Assembly: GCA_910584845.1 (NCBI GenBank)
Contig: CAJUDH010000006.1
Coordinates: 50,820 to 114,819, forward strand
DNA from: an uncultured Lachnospiraceae bacterium
GTDB taxonomy: Bacteria > Bacillota > Clostridia > Lachnospirales > Lachnospiraceae
Reading direction: 5' to 3'
DNA: 64,000 nt
The notes below the pieces were generated by a model. It had not been told where the DNA came from and did not search any database. It saw only the letters and a list, made by a program, of their open reading frames with translations. A program made the translations under genes and the position numbers. Shown here piece by piece: positions 7,491-16,571 of this stretch; the stretch's first letter is position 1; each line of letters starts with the position of its first letter.

Positions 7491-7948
7491 TAGTCCGCAA
7501 GCGGCCGCCCCTGGCCATCCCGGTCAATTTTTCCAACCAAAATCATAATGCCTTCCACCAGTGCCCAAATCCCTATACCCATAGTAATAAACCCAGTGAG
7601 GCCCCCTGTACAGCAAATCAGAAGGAGGGAAACGACAGTGATCGATACCTGGATCACCGCTTTGGTGGTATAGCCAAGATAAAAATTATGTACGCCGAAG
7701 GAGCCCAGGAAAATGGCCAGCAGGCCGGCTACCATCTTTGACTTCAAAGGTGTGGAAGAAGCGGAAGAGGCGGATGGCGACGGAGACAGAAGGATGGTGC
7801 CGCAGTTATTGCAACTGGTATCTCCGGACGCGGTTGGGCCTCCGCAATTGGGGCAGTATTTGTTTCCGTTCCCTTTGATGGTGCCGCAATTGGGACACAC
7901 TTCCGAGGCATTTGACGGAAGCTGGGAACCACAATTTCTACAAAACAT
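7490..7948 (-). CDS. Double zinc-ribbon TM2 domain membrane protein
   Basis: Encodes 152 residues with the same plan as the protein at 1406-1963: CxxC pairs (CRNC, CPNC, CPNC, CNNC) in the first 50 residues, a short Ser/Pro linker, then a TM2 domain with SKMVAGLLAIFLGSFGVHNF and a CCTGG turn. ATG at 7948 is chosen because AAAGGAG sits 7 bases upstream; a longer frame to 8008 has no RBS. It is translationally coupled to the DUF2752 gene and expressed from the promoter at 8023-8051. Role unknown. Confidence 0.85.
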   Translation of the reverse strand: MFCRNCGSQLPSNASEVCPNCGTIKGNGNKYCPNCGGPTASGDTSCNNCGTILLSPSPSASSASSTPLKSKMVAGLLAIFLGSFGVHNFYLGYTTKAVIQVSITVVSLLLICCTGGLTGFITMGIGIWALVEGIMILVGKIDRDGQGRPLAD

Positions 7949-8022
7949 ATGAATCTCCTTTCTCGATGTAGACACATTAAAATATGTACCAAAACCATAT
8001 TCTATCATTGAATAACGGTATC

Positions 8023-8051
8023 AGTATAATATATGGCACAAATTAAGTCAA
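8023..8051 (-). promoter_or_regulatory. SigA-type promoter for TM2/DUF2752 operon
   Basis: Minus strand TTGACT (plus 8046-8051), 17-bp spacer, TATACT (plus 8023-8028). The surrounding sequence closely resembles the minus-strand promoter at 5343-5371, including the CAACAAAAA flank. Confidence 0.7.
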
Positions 8052-8135
8052 CAAAAAACGACGGCGTTCATTGCGGGCCGGTTCGCAGGCCGTCATATTG
8101 CTATTGCCTTTTTCTGCATTTTTATGCATTTCCAC

Positions 8136-8163
8136 TTGATAAATCTTGAAAAGTATGTATAAT
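8136..8163 (+). promoter_or_regulatory. SigA-type promoter for amino-acid ABC transporter
   Basis: TTGATA (8136-8141), 16-bp spacer, TATAAT (8158-8163), about 57 bases before the start codon. No T-box or other leader structure is evident. Confidence 0.7.
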
Positions 8164-8219
8164 GGATTAAGTCACAAGGTTTTATTCTATTTATATGTAA
8201 TATTGAGGAGGATATCATT

Positions 8220-9089
8220 ATGAAAAAGAAAATGTTTGCTGTAATGTTGGCGGCCTGTATGGCTGCGTCGCTGGCCGCCTGTGGAGGCGGCGCTGCCGAT
8301 ACTACTACGGCGGCTACCGAGGCGGCTACTACCACAGCAGTCCAGGAAGAAGGGGATACGCAGGCCGATGCCACTGAGGCAACGGAAGCGGAAAGCGGTG
8401 CAGAAGAGGAAAAAGCCGCCGGCGGTTCCCTGGTCATGGCTACCAATGCGGAGTTCCCGCCCTATGAATACCATGACGGCGACCAGATCGTGGGCATTGA
8501 CGTTGAAATTGCCCAGGCCATTGCCGCCGAGATGGGTATGGAATTGGAAATTGAAGATATTGCTTTTGATTCGGTAATCCCGGCCGTGACTTCCGGAAAA
8601 GCGGACTTTGGTGCGGCAGGCATGACGGTTACCCCGGAGCGCCAGCAGAATGTGGACTTTTCCAAGACCTATGCCACAGCGGCCCAGGTTATTATTGTGA
8701 AAAACGACAGCGCGATCGCCGGCCCTGCCGATTTGGAAGGCAAAACCATCGGCGTACAGCTGGGAACCACCGGAGACCTTTTCGTTTCCGATGAGGAAAA
8801 CGTTGCCGGCGCCACGGTAGAACGTTATAATAAAGGCTTCGAGGCAATCCAGGCTTTGAACCAGAACAAAGTGGACGCGGTTGTCATTGACGGCGAGCCG
8901 GCAAAAGTATTTGTGTCCCAAAACGACGGGATTAAGATTTTGGACGAGGCGCTGACCAGCGAGGAATATGCGATCTGTGTGAAAAAAGGCAATACAGACC
9001 TGCTGGACAATATAAATACGGCGATTACCAACCTGGAAGAATCCGGGAAATTGGAAGAAATCATTTTGAAATACATTCCGGCAGAATAA
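8220..9089 (+). CDS. Amino-acid ABC transporter substrate-binding lipoprotein
   Basis: Encodes 289 residues. A lipoprotein signal peptide ends in LAACGGG (lipidated Cys near residue 21). An Ala/Thr/Glu-rich tether (to about 65) precedes a periplasmic-binding-protein type 2 domain of the polar amino-acid family, with ATNAEFPPYEY, the signature GIDVEIAQAIA near 92, and GKADFGAAGMTVTPER near 130. Together with the downstream permease and ATPase it forms a complete importer of the HisJ/GlnH type. The exact amino acid cannot be read, although polar or cystine-like ligands are common. RBS TTGAGGAGG. Confidence 0.92.
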   Translation: MKKKMFAVMLAACMAASLAACGGGAADTTTAATEAATTTAVQEEGDTQADATEATEAESGAEEEKAAGGSLVMATNAEFPPYEYHDGDQIVGIDVEIAQAIAAEMGMELEIEDIAFDSVIPAVTSGKADFGAAGMTVTPERQQNVDFSKTYATAAQVIIVKNDSAIAGPADLEGKTIGVQLGTTGDLFVSDEENVAGATVERYNKGFEAIQALNQNKVDAVVIDGEPAKVFVSQNDGIKILDEALTSEEYAICVKKGNTDLLDNINTAITNLEESGKLEEIILKYIPAE

Positions 9090-9151
9090 AAGACGGGCGT
9101 AAAAGGATTAATAAGGGTTTATAAAGTACGGGAATGGGGTGGCAGATAACC

Positions 9152-9844
9152 ATGTGGGAAAGTTTGAAGGCCAGGTTTATTGCAAACTTCCTCTATAAGA
9201 ACCAGTGGAAGTACATAGCAGACGGCCTGGGTATTACGTTAAAAGTAACGTTGTTTGCCGGGCTTTTGGGGGTTGCGATCGGATTTTTGGTTGCCATGGT
9301 CCGTTCCACCCATGACAAGACCGGAAAATTGCGGATTCTCAACTGGGTCTGCAACCTGTACCTGACGATTATCCGGGGGACGCCGGTGGTGGTACAGCTT
9401 TTGATTATTTATTTTGTGGTGTTCGGTTCCGTGAAGATAGACAAGGTATTGGTAGCCATTATGGCTTTCGGCATCAATTCCGGGGCCTATGTGGCGGAAA
9501 TCTTCCGAAGCGGGATTATGTCCATTGACCCGGGGCAATTTGAGGCCGGGAGAAGCCTGGGGTTCAATTATTCCCAGACCATGTGGTATATCATTATGCC
9601 CCAGGCATTGAAAAATGTGCTGCCGGCGCTGTGCAATGAATTTATCGCCCTGCTGAAGGAGACGTCTGTGGGTGGGTATATTGCCTTGCAGGATTTGACC
9701 AAAGGCGGCGATATTATCCGGAGCCTGACCTATGACGCATTTATGCCGCTGATGGCGGTTGCCTTAATTTATCTGACTTTGGTAGTGATCTTCACCGAGC
9801 TGGTAAAGCTGCTGGAAAGGAGGTTGAGGCGAAGTGAACGGTAA
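9152..9844 (+). CDS. Amino-acid ABC transporter permease
   Basis: Encodes 230 residues of the HisM/GlnP family with about five transmembrane helices: GLGITLKVTLFAGLLG near 27, VVQLLIIYFVVFG near 85 and following segments. The EAA loop that contacts the ATPase reads EAGRSLGFNYSQTMWYIIMP near 135-155. ATG 9152 is preferred because GGGGTGG lies 9 bases upstream; ATG 9134 would add six residues without a clear RBS. The stop overlaps the start of the ATPase gene by 11 bases. Confidence 0.9.
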   Translation: MWESLKARFIANFLYKNQWKYIADGLGITLKVTLFAGLLGVAIGFLVAMVRSTHDKTGKLRILNWVCNLYLTIIRGTPVVVQLLIIYFVVFGSVKIDKVLVAIMAFGINSGAYVAEIFRSGIMSIDPGQFEAGRSLGFNYSQTMWYIIMPQALKNVLPALCNEFIALLKETSVGGYIALQDLTKGGDIIRSLTYDAFMPLMAVALIYLTLVVIFTELVKLLERRLRRSER

Positions 9845-10583
9845 CCGGACACAACCTTTGATCCAGGTGAAAAATTTAGGGAAAAATTTCGGGGACATGA
9901 AAGTGCTCAAAAGGATCAACGTGGACATCCATCAAGGGGACGTGGTGTTTGTGGTAGGCCCTTCCGGTTCCGGTAAGAGTACCTTTCTGCGGTGCTTAAA
10001 CCTTCTGGAAGAACCCACGGAGGGGACGATCACGTTTGAAGGTACGGACATTACCAACCCTAAAACCGATATTGACAAGCACCGTCAAAAGATGGGCATG
10101 GTATTCCAGCAATTTAACCTGTTCCCCCATATGACGATCATGAAAAACCTGACCATTGCCCCCATAAAGCTCCAGGGAAAGAAGCCGGAGGAAGCAAGGC
10201 GCACCGCCATGGGGCTGTTAAAGCGGGTGGGGCTTGCCGACCGGGCCGACGCATATCCGAGCCAGCTTTCCGGAGGGCAGAAGCAACGCATTGCCATTGT
10301 CCGCGCTTTGTGCATGAAACCGGACGTGATGCTTTTTGACGAGCCTACTTCCGCTTTGGATCCGGAGATGGTAGGGGAAGTGCTGGAGGTTATGCGTGAA
10401 TTGGCCCGGGAAAAGATGACTATGGTGGTAGTAACCCACGAGATGGGGTTTGCCAAAGAAGTGGCTACCCGGGTAATGTTTATGGATGATGGCTATTTTA
10501 TGGAAGAAAATAATCCCGCGGATTTTTTTGGACATCCGCAGAACGAGAGGCTGAAAAGCTTTTTAAGCAAAGTGCTTTCCTAA
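9834..10583 (+). CDS. Amino-acid ABC transporter ATP-binding protein
   Basis: Encodes 249 residues from a GTG start with GGAAAGGAGG 10 bases upstream, overlapping the permease gene. All ABC motifs are present: Walker A GPSGSGKST near 43, Q-loop FQQFNLF near 87, signature LSGGQKQR near 143, Walker B VMLFDEPTSALD near 163, and the switch histidine in VTHEM near 200. The length and the FFGHPQNERLKSFL ending are typical of the GlnQ/HisP group of polar amino-acid importers. Confidence 0.93.
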   Translation: MNGNRTQPLIQVKNLGKNFGDMKVLKRINVDIHQGDVVFVVGPSGSGKSTFLRCLNLLEEPTEGTITFEGTDITNPKTDIDKHRQKMGMVFQQFNLFPHMTIMKNLTIAPIKLQGKKPEEARRTAMGLLKRVGLADRADAYPSQLSGGQKQRIAIVRALCMKPDVMLFDEPTSALDPEMVGEVLEVMRELAREKMTMVVVTHEMGFAKEVATRVMFMDDGYFMEENNPADFFGHPQNERLKSFLSKVLS

Positions 10584-10616
10584 GGAAACCGGTGATTTCA
10601 CAATCTTTTCACAGAG

Positions 10617-10642
10617 GCGAGGGTTTAAAATCCCTCGCTTTT
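10617..10642 (+). terminator. Terminator of ABC transporter operon
   Basis: Stem GCGAGGG/CCCTCGC with an 8-base loop, followed by TTTTGTT. Confidence 0.8.
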
Positions 10643-10767
10643 GTTGTATACTATAAAGAATATCGCAAAATTTGGCTGATTTGGGTGTTATGGATCAGAA
10701 AATAAGCAGATCGATATTTTAACTAAGGCAAATTTTTGGATAACGGCTGTAAAAAGGAGGTACCAGG

Positions 10768-12603
10768 ATGGGTATAAAAGATGAAGAACCAAAGAAACCG
10801 TCGAGAAAAAGCTGGCTTTATTATTATTTTGTTGTTTTAATAATCACCATGTTGTTGAACACATTCGTGTTTCCGTTTTTCTTTGGGCGGCAAGTCCATG
10901 AGGTTACGTACGACGAGTTCCTGACCATGGTGGATCAGGGCCAAGTGGAATGGGTGGTCATGGGGGATCATCAAATTAATTTTGGAGGGCAGGACGAAAA
11001 AGGGCGGGAAGGGCTGTATAAGACAGGCCTTTGGCCGGATGACGGGCTGACCGGGCGGCTGAAAGGGGCAGGAGTGGCTTTCCGGCAGGAAATCCCGACC
11101 CAGGCTTCGCCGATTTTAAGCATTTTTACCTCTTGGATTATGCCCATCCTGATGTTTGTAGTGATCGGGCAATTGTTAAGCCGGATGATGATGAAGCGGA
11201 TGGGGGGCATGGGCAATGCCATGACTTTTGGGAAATCCAATGCGAAGATCTATGCGGAGACAGAGACCGGAAAAACTTTTGCCGACGTGGCTGGGCAGGA
11301 GGAGGCCAAGGAGGCTTTAAAAGAGATTGTGGATTTTTTGCACAATCCCCAGAAATATGCGGATATTGGTGCCAGCCTGCCGAAAGGCGCGTTGCTGGTA
11401 GGCCCTCCCGGTACGGGTAAGACATTGCTGGCCAAGGCGGTGGCCGGGGAGGCTAAAGTGCCATTTTTTTCTATTTCCGGTTCGGAGTTTGTAGAAATGT
11501 TCGTGGGCATGGGAGCGGCCAAAGTCCGCGACCTGTTTAAACAGGCCGGCGATAAAGCCCCTTGCATTGTGTTTATTGACGAGATTGACACCATCGGGAA
11601 AAAGAGGGACGGAGGGGGCCTGGGAGGCAACGACGAACGGGAACAGACCCTAAACCAGCTATTGACAGAAATGGACGGCTTTGACGGCAAAAAGGGCGTG
11701 GTAATCCTGGCTGCTACAAACCGCCCGGAATCTTTGGACAAGGCGCTGCTAAGGCCGGGGCGTTTTGACAGGCGGGTTCCCGTGGAGCTTCCGGACCTGA
11801 AAGGCCGGGTGGCCATTTTGAAAGTCCACGGCAAAAACGTAAAATTAGGGGATAACGTGAATTTTGACGCTATCGGCAGGGCTACTTCAGGCGCCAGCGG
11901 GGCAGACCTGGCCAACATTGTTAACGAGGCTGCTTTACGTGCGGTGCGCCAAGGGCGTGGCATGGTGTCCCAGGAAGACTTGGAAGAAAGTGTAGAAGTG
12001 GTTATTGCGGGATACCAGCGGAAAGGTGCCGCCGTGTCCGAAAAAGAGAGGCGGATAATAGCCTGCCACGAAGTGGGGCATGCCTTGGTGGCTGCCTGCC
12101 AGAACCACAGCGCCCCGGTTCACAAAATTACCATAATCCCCCGCACTTCCGGAGCGTTGGGCTATACGATGCAGGTAGAAGAAGGGGAACGGTTCCTCAT
12201 GAGCAAGGAAGAGGTACTGAATAAAATAGCCACATTTACCGGAGGCCGGGCGGCAGAAGAATTTATGTTCCATTCCATTACCACCGGGGCGGCCAACGAT
12301 ATTGAACAGGCTACGAAACTGGCCCGGGCCATGGTGACCCGGTATGGCATGAGCGGCCAGTTTGGCATGGTTGCCCTGGAGACGGTGAATAACCAGTACC
12401 TCGGCGGGGATACTTCCATGGTGTGCTCTTCGGAGACAGCCAAGCTGGTAGATGAGGAAGTGGTCCGTATCGTAAAAGAGCAATATGACAGGGCGATGGA
12501 AATTTTAAAAAGGCATGCCGGCAAACTCAATGAGATTTCCGCTTATTTGCTGGAGAAAGAAACCATTACCGGGGAGGAATTTATGGAGATTTTGGAGCGG
12601 TAA
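10768..12603 (+). CDS. ftsH: ATP-dependent zinc metalloprotease FtsH
   Basis: Encodes 611 residues. Two transmembrane helices (about 16-39 and 116-138) flank a short extracytoplasmic loop. The AAA+ domain has Walker A GPPGTGKT at 212-219, Walker B CIVFIDEID near 266-274, and the second region of homology with RPGRFDRR near 329. The M41 protease site is HEVGH at 434-438, with the third ligand in NDIEQA. FtsH hexamers unfold and degrade membrane and regulatory proteins. RBS AAAAGGAGG lies before ATG. The N-terminal cytoplasmic extension and shortened loop suggest one of several FtsH copies common in Clostridia. Confidence 0.93.
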   Translation: MGIKDEEPKKPSRKSWLYYYFVVLIITMLLNTFVFPFFFGRQVHEVTYDEFLTMVDQGQVEWVVMGDHQINFGGQDEKGREGLYKTGLWPDDGLTGRLKGAGVAFRQEIPTQASPILSIFTSWIMPILMFVVIGQLLSRMMMKRMGGMGNAMTFGKSNAKIYAETETGKTFADVAGQEEAKEALKEIVDFLHNPQKYADIGASLPKGALLVGPPGTGKTLLAKAVAGEAKVPFFSISGSEFVEMFVGMGAAKVRDLFKQAGDKAPCIVFIDEIDTIGKKRDGGGLGGNDEREQTLNQLLTEMDGFDGKKGVVILAATNRPESLDKALLRPGRFDRRVPVELPDLKGRVAILKVHGKNVKLGDNVNFDAIGRATSGASGADLANIVNEAALRAVRQGRGMVSQEDLEESVEVVIAGYQRKGAAVSEKERRIIACHEVGHALVAACQNHSAPVHKITIIPRTSGALGYTMQVEEGERFLMSKEEVLNKIATFTGGRAAEEFMFHSITTGAANDIEQATKLARAMVTRYGMSGQFGMVALETVNNQYLGGDTSMVCSSETAKLVDEEVVRIVKEQYDRAMEILKRHAGKLNEISAYLLEKETITGEEFMEILER

Positions 12604-12611
12604 CAGAAAAT

Positions 12612-12651
12612 CGAACAAGCGTTTGCAAAAAAGCGGGGGATGTGGTATACT
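12612..12651 (+). promoter_or_regulatory. LexA (SOS) box and promoter of uvrA
   Basis: CGAACAAGCGTTTG (12612-12625) matches 13 of 14 positions of the Gram-positive LexA/DinR consensus. It overlaps the -35 box TTGCAA (12623-12628), which is 17 bp from the -10 box TATACT (12646-12651). Binding of LexA here would block RNA polymerase, so uvrA is expected to be DNA-damage inducible. Confidence 0.8.
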
Positions 12652-12723
12652 TTCCAGGAAGGCGCCCTTATTAAGAGGGGGTAAGGAGATCTGTTAAAAT
12701 ATGATAGGGAAAGGTTTGAAACC

Positions 12724-15546
12724 ATGGCAAGGCAGTATATAAAAATACGGGGGGCCAACGAACATAACTTAAAGGACGTCAGCCTCGACATCCCCCGCAA
12801 TGAACTTGTGGTGTTGACTGGGCTAAGCGGTTCGGGAAAGTCTTCCCTGGCTTTTGATACGATTTATGCAGAGGGGCAGAGGCGGTATATGGAGTCTTTG
12901 TCTTCTTACGCCAGGCAATTTTTAGGGCAGATGGAGAAGCCGGATGTGGAAAGCATCGAGGGGCTGTCTCCGGCTATTTCCATCGACCAGAAGTCCACCA
13001 ACCGCAATCCGCGTTCCACAGTGGGGACGGTTACGGAGATTTATGACTATATGCGCCTTTTGTACGCCCGGATTGGGATCCCCCATTGCCCCAAGTGCGG
13101 CAGGGAGATCCAGAAACAGACCATAGACCAGATGGTGGACCAGGTCATGGCCCTGCCTGAGCGGACGAAGATCCAGCTTTTGGCGCCGGTGGTGCGGGGG
13201 CGTAAAGGGGAACATGTGAAGCTTTTGGAGCAGGCGCGGCGCAGTGGTTATGTGCGGGCCCGGATTGACGGCAGTTTGTATGAGCTGTCTGAGGAGATCA
13301 AGCTGGAAAAGAACGTCAAGCACAATATTGAAATTGTGGTGGACCGCCTGGTGGTGAAGGGGGGCATCGAGAAGCGTTTGACGGATTCCATTGAGACGGT
13401 CATGGGGCTGTCGGACGGCTTGATGGTCGTGGACGTGGCGGACAGGGAGCCTATGAATTTCAGCATGAGCTTTGCCTGCCCGGACTGCGGCATTAATATT
13501 GAGGAAGTGCAGCCCAGAAGTTTTTCTTTCAACAACCCTTTTGGCGCCTGCCCGGACTGTTTCGGGTTAGGGTACAAAATGGAATTTGATGAAGACCTGA
13601 TGATCCCGGATAAATCTTTGAGTATTTCCCAGGGCGCTATTGCGGTAATGGGATGGCAGTCCTGTACGGACAAGGGGAGTTTTACCCATGCCATATTAAA
13701 AGCGTTGTCGGAGGCATATGGCTTCAGCCTGGATACGCCTTTTGAGGACTACCCCCAAAAAGTCCATGACGTGCTGGTTCACGGCACGGACGGCCAGGAG
13801 GTAAAAGTCCAGTATAAAGGGCAGCGGGGGGAAGGGGTTTATGACGTAGCCTTTGAGGGGCTGATCCGCAACGTGGAGCGCCGCTACCGGGAAACTTATT
13901 CCGAAGCCTCGAAAGCAGAGTATGAGACCTATATGCGCATTACGCCCTGTAAGGCATGCAAAGGGCAGCGGTTAAAGCAGAGCTCCCTGGCGGTGACCGT
14001 GGGGGACAAGAACATTTACCAGGCCACGGAGCTGTCGATTACGGCTTTGCGGGAGTATCTGGAACATTTGCGTCTGACCCCCATGCAGGAATCCATCGGG
14101 GCCCAGATTTTAAAGGAAATCAAAGCGCGTTTGGATTTTTTGCTGAACGTAGGACTGGAATACCTGTCTTTGTCCCGCGCTACCGGGACCCTATCCGGCG
14201 GGGAAGCCCAGAGGATCCGCCTGGCAACACAAATCGGATCCGGGCTGGTGGGGGTGGCCTATATTTTAGACGAGCCCAGCATCGGCCTGCACCAAAGGGA
14301 CAATGACAAATTGCTGGCAACTTTGACCCATTTAAGGGATCTGGGCAATACGGTGCTGGTGGTGGAACATGACGAAGATACCATGAGGGCGGCAGATTTT
14401 ATTGTGGATATAGGGCCGGGTGCCGGCGAACATGGGGGGGAAGTGGTGGCAGCCGGCACCGTTGATGATATTATCCAATGCCCCAGGTCGGTTACCGGGG
14501 CTTATTTGGGGGGCAGGATTTGCATACCGGTGCCAAAGGAGAGGAGGAAGCCTACCGGATATTTGACCGTGTTCGGGGCAAAAGAGAATAACCTGAAGGA
14601 CGTCGACGTATCGTTTCCCCTGGGGGTTATGACCTGTGTCACCGGGGTGTCCGGTTCGGGAAAGAGTTCATTGGTCAACGAAATTTTATATAAATCTCTG
14701 GCGCGGAAGCTGAACCGGGCCAGGACTATCCCGGGCAAATGCAGGCGGTTAGAGGGCGTGGACAAGCTGGATAAGGTGATTGCCATCGACCAGTCCCCCA
14801 TCGGGCGCACCCCCCGTTCCAACCCGGCCACTTACACGGGTGTTTTTGATATGATCCGGGATCTGTTTGCGTCCACGGCAGACGCAAAGGCAAAGGGGTA
14901 CAGCAAGGGGAGGTTTAGCTTCAACGTAAAAGGCGGCCGTTGCGAGGCCTGCAGCGGCGATGGGATAATTAAGATCGAAATGCATTTTTTGCCGGATGTG
15001 TATGTCCCCTGTGAGGTTTGCGGCGGAAAAAGGTACAACCGGGAAACTTTGGAGGTAAAATATAAGGGGAAAAGCATTTACGACGTACTGAATATGACTG
15101 TGGAAGAGGCTATGCACTTTTTTGAGAACATCCCTTCCATCCACCGGAAGATTTCTACCCTCAATGACGTGGGGCTGTCTTATATCCGGCTGGGGCAGCC
15201 CTCCACCGAGTTGTCGGGGGGGGAAGCCCAGAGGATCAAACTGGCCACAGAACTAAGCCGCCGGGGAACGGGCAAAACCATTTATATTTTGGACGAACCC
15301 ACTACGGGGCTGCACTTTGCCGATGTCCACAAACTGGTGGAAATCCTGCGCCGCCTATCGGATAACGGAAATACGGTGATTGTCATTGAACACAATCTGG
15401 ATGTGATTAAATCGGCTGACCATATCGTAGATATGGGGCCGGAAGGCGGAGACCGGGGCGGCACGGTGATCACCCAGGGCACGCCGGAGGAAGTAGCGGA
15501 AAATCCGGCTTCCTATACCGGCAACTATATTAAAAAAATGTTGTGA
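12724..15546 (+). CDS. uvrA: Excinuclease ABC subunit UvrA
   Basis: Encodes 940 residues, full length. UvrA scans DNA for bulky lesions and loads UvrB in nucleotide-excision repair. Two ABC ATPase modules are present: Walker A GLSGSGKS near 34 and GVSGSGKS near 643; signatures LSGGEAQRIRLA near 490 and LSGGEAQRIKLA near 830; Walker B AYILDEPS and IYILDEPTT. Zinc-finger cysteines are visible: CPKCGRE near 121, CPDCG and CPDCFG near 255-280, and CEACSGDG with CEVCGGKRY near 740-765. The gene is under a LexA-controlled promoter and is not followed by uvrB or uvrC here. Confidence 0.97.
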   Translation: MARQYIKIRGANEHNLKDVSLDIPRNELVVLTGLSGSGKSSLAFDTIYAEGQRRYMESLSSYARQFLGQMEKPDVESIEGLSPAISIDQKSTNRNPRSTVGTVTEIYDYMRLLYARIGIPHCPKCGREIQKQTIDQMVDQVMALPERTKIQLLAPVVRGRKGEHVKLLEQARRSGYVRARIDGSLYELSEEIKLEKNVKHNIEIVVDRLVVKGGIEKRLTDSIETVMGLSDGLMVVDVADREPMNFSMSFACPDCGINIEEVQPRSFSFNNPFGACPDCFGLGYKMEFDEDLMIPDKSLSISQGAIAVMGWQSCTDKGSFTHAILKALSEAYGFSLDTPFEDYPQKVHDVLVHGTDGQEVKVQYKGQRGEGVYDVAFEGLIRNVERRYRETYSEASKAEYETYMRITPCKACKGQRLKQSSLAVTVGDKNIYQATELSITALREYLEHLRLTPMQESIGAQILKEIKARLDFLLNVGLEYLSLSRATGTLSGGEAQRIRLATQIGSGLVGVAYILDEPSIGLHQRDNDKLLATLTHLRDLGNTVLVVEHDEDTMRAADFIVDIGPGAGEHGGEVVAAGTVDDIIQCPRSVTGAYLGGRICIPVPKERRKPTGYLTVFGAKENNLKDVDVSFPLGVMTCVTGVSGSGKSSLVNEILYKSLARKLNRARTIPGKCRRLEGVDKLDKVIAIDQSPIGRTPRSNPATYTGVFDMIRDLFASTADAKAKGYSKGRFSFNVKGGRCEACSGDGIIKIEMHFLPDVYVPCEVCGGKRYNRETLEVKYKGKSIYDVLNMTVEEAMHFFENIPSIHRKISTLNDVGLSYIRLGQPSTELSGGEAQRIKLATELSRRGTGKTIYILDEPTTGLHFADVHKLVEILRRLSDNGNTVIVIEHNLDVIKSADHIVDMGPEGGDRGGTVITQGTPEEVAENPASYTGNYIKKML

Positions 15547-15635
15547 TGGCCCATGCCGCCCAAAAGCGGCAAGCAGAAAGGGTTTTTCGTTTGCAGAAAG
15601 TATGGCGGGCCAACCGCAAAGGGGATATTCTGCCG

Positions 15636-15683
15636 AAAAGAATGTAAAGCTTTCTATTGGGATATAGGCTTTACATTCTTTTT
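15636..15683 (+). terminator. Terminator of uvrA
   Basis: A 15-bp perfect inverted repeat (AAAAGAATGTAAAGC and complement) with a 17-base loop ends in TTTTT. It overlaps an 89-codon open frame (15553-15822) that is therefore not taken as a gene. Confidence 0.8.
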
Positions 15684-15743
15684 AAAATATGGGGTAAAGC
15701 CTTTTCGCGGCTGTTTTGCCGCAAATGAAATCAAGGGAGGAAA

Positions 15744-16408
15744 ATGCAGGAAGTGGATTACGGAGAGGAAAACCTGGATGATTTACTGGAACGATATAAA
15801 AGGAAATATGAACAAGCTTTAATTTGTGCAGGAGATCCCCCCTTGTTTGGCCCGAATGCATTTCCTTTACAGGTGGCATATTTATTAAGATGTTTTTTGA
15901 AAAAAATACGGCTAAAGGCGGGGCGCAAGCATTTTTTACCCATACTTTTTTGGGGAAACCGAAGATCATGTATTATGAAATAGCGTCCAAAAGCGAGTTA
16001 AATCCGCCCTATAAAACTTTCTTCCATGAATTTGGCCATGCAATTGACAACCTGTCAAAAAAGGGGGGCCGGCCTTTTGGCATCGAGGCAAAAGAGCTAT
16101 ACGAAGATATTTGCACGGAACTGAACGGCCATTGCTTAGCGGCCGCTTCGGGCACCCCGGTATTGCCCAAAGACCTGTTTGGAGGAATTACGAATAATCA
16201 GGTAGGGGGAGGGCACCGGAACGAGTACTGGTTTAACAAACGGGGGAAACGGATAAACAAGATATCAAGGGAAGCGTTTGCCGGATATTTTGAGTACCGG
16301 CTGACCATGCCAGACCTTGTAGCCAGACAGGCCGTAATCAATCCTTACTCTTGTTTTACCTATACAAGCCAGGCATTGGAGAAGATGTTTTGTGATTTAA
16401 TGGGTTGA
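15744..16408 (+). pseudogene. Frameshifted HEFGH metallopeptidase-domain gene, toxin-like
   Basis: Translation should begin at ATG 15744 (RBS AGGGAGG, three bases upstream) and gives a charged helical start, MQEVDYGEENLDDLLERYKR. That frame stops at 15983. The conserved domain lies in another frame, open from 15824 to 16408 but with only a TTG and no RBS. It contains KPKIMYYE, FHEFGHAID (zinc site, about 70 residues in), and EAFAGYFEYRL near the end, the pattern of metallopeptidase domains at the C-termini of polymorphic toxins. A one-base deletion joins the frames; the C6 run at 15837-15842 and the A7 run ending near 15906 are candidate sites. No delivery domain or immunity gene is evident. 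Confidence 0.55.
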
Positions 16409-16457
16409 CCGATTACGTGGGTGTTTTTATGGAGGCCTAAAATAACCGATTCATTCC

Positions 16458-16486
16458 TTGAATTTTATTTGAATTTATTATACAAT
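16458..16486 (+). promoter_or_regulatory. SigA-type promoter with leader hairpin
   Basis: TTGAAT (16458-16463), 17-bp spacer, TACAAT (16481-16486). Just downstream, GATGTAAC (16503-16510) and GTTACATC (16536-16543) form an 8-bp inverted repeat in the 5' leader of the small gene at 16572, a possible operator or RNA stem. Confidence 0.6.
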
Positions 16487-16571
16487 AATAGCGTAAAAAA
16501 TGGATGTAACTTACAAACGCTAAACTTGCAGAGGCGTTACATCAAATCTATAAATGATGGAGGAGCAAGTG

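Noticed and set aside
15553..15822. 89-codon open frame right after uvrA
   Set aside because: It spans the uvrA terminator hairpin, has no RBS, and its product shows no coherent domain.
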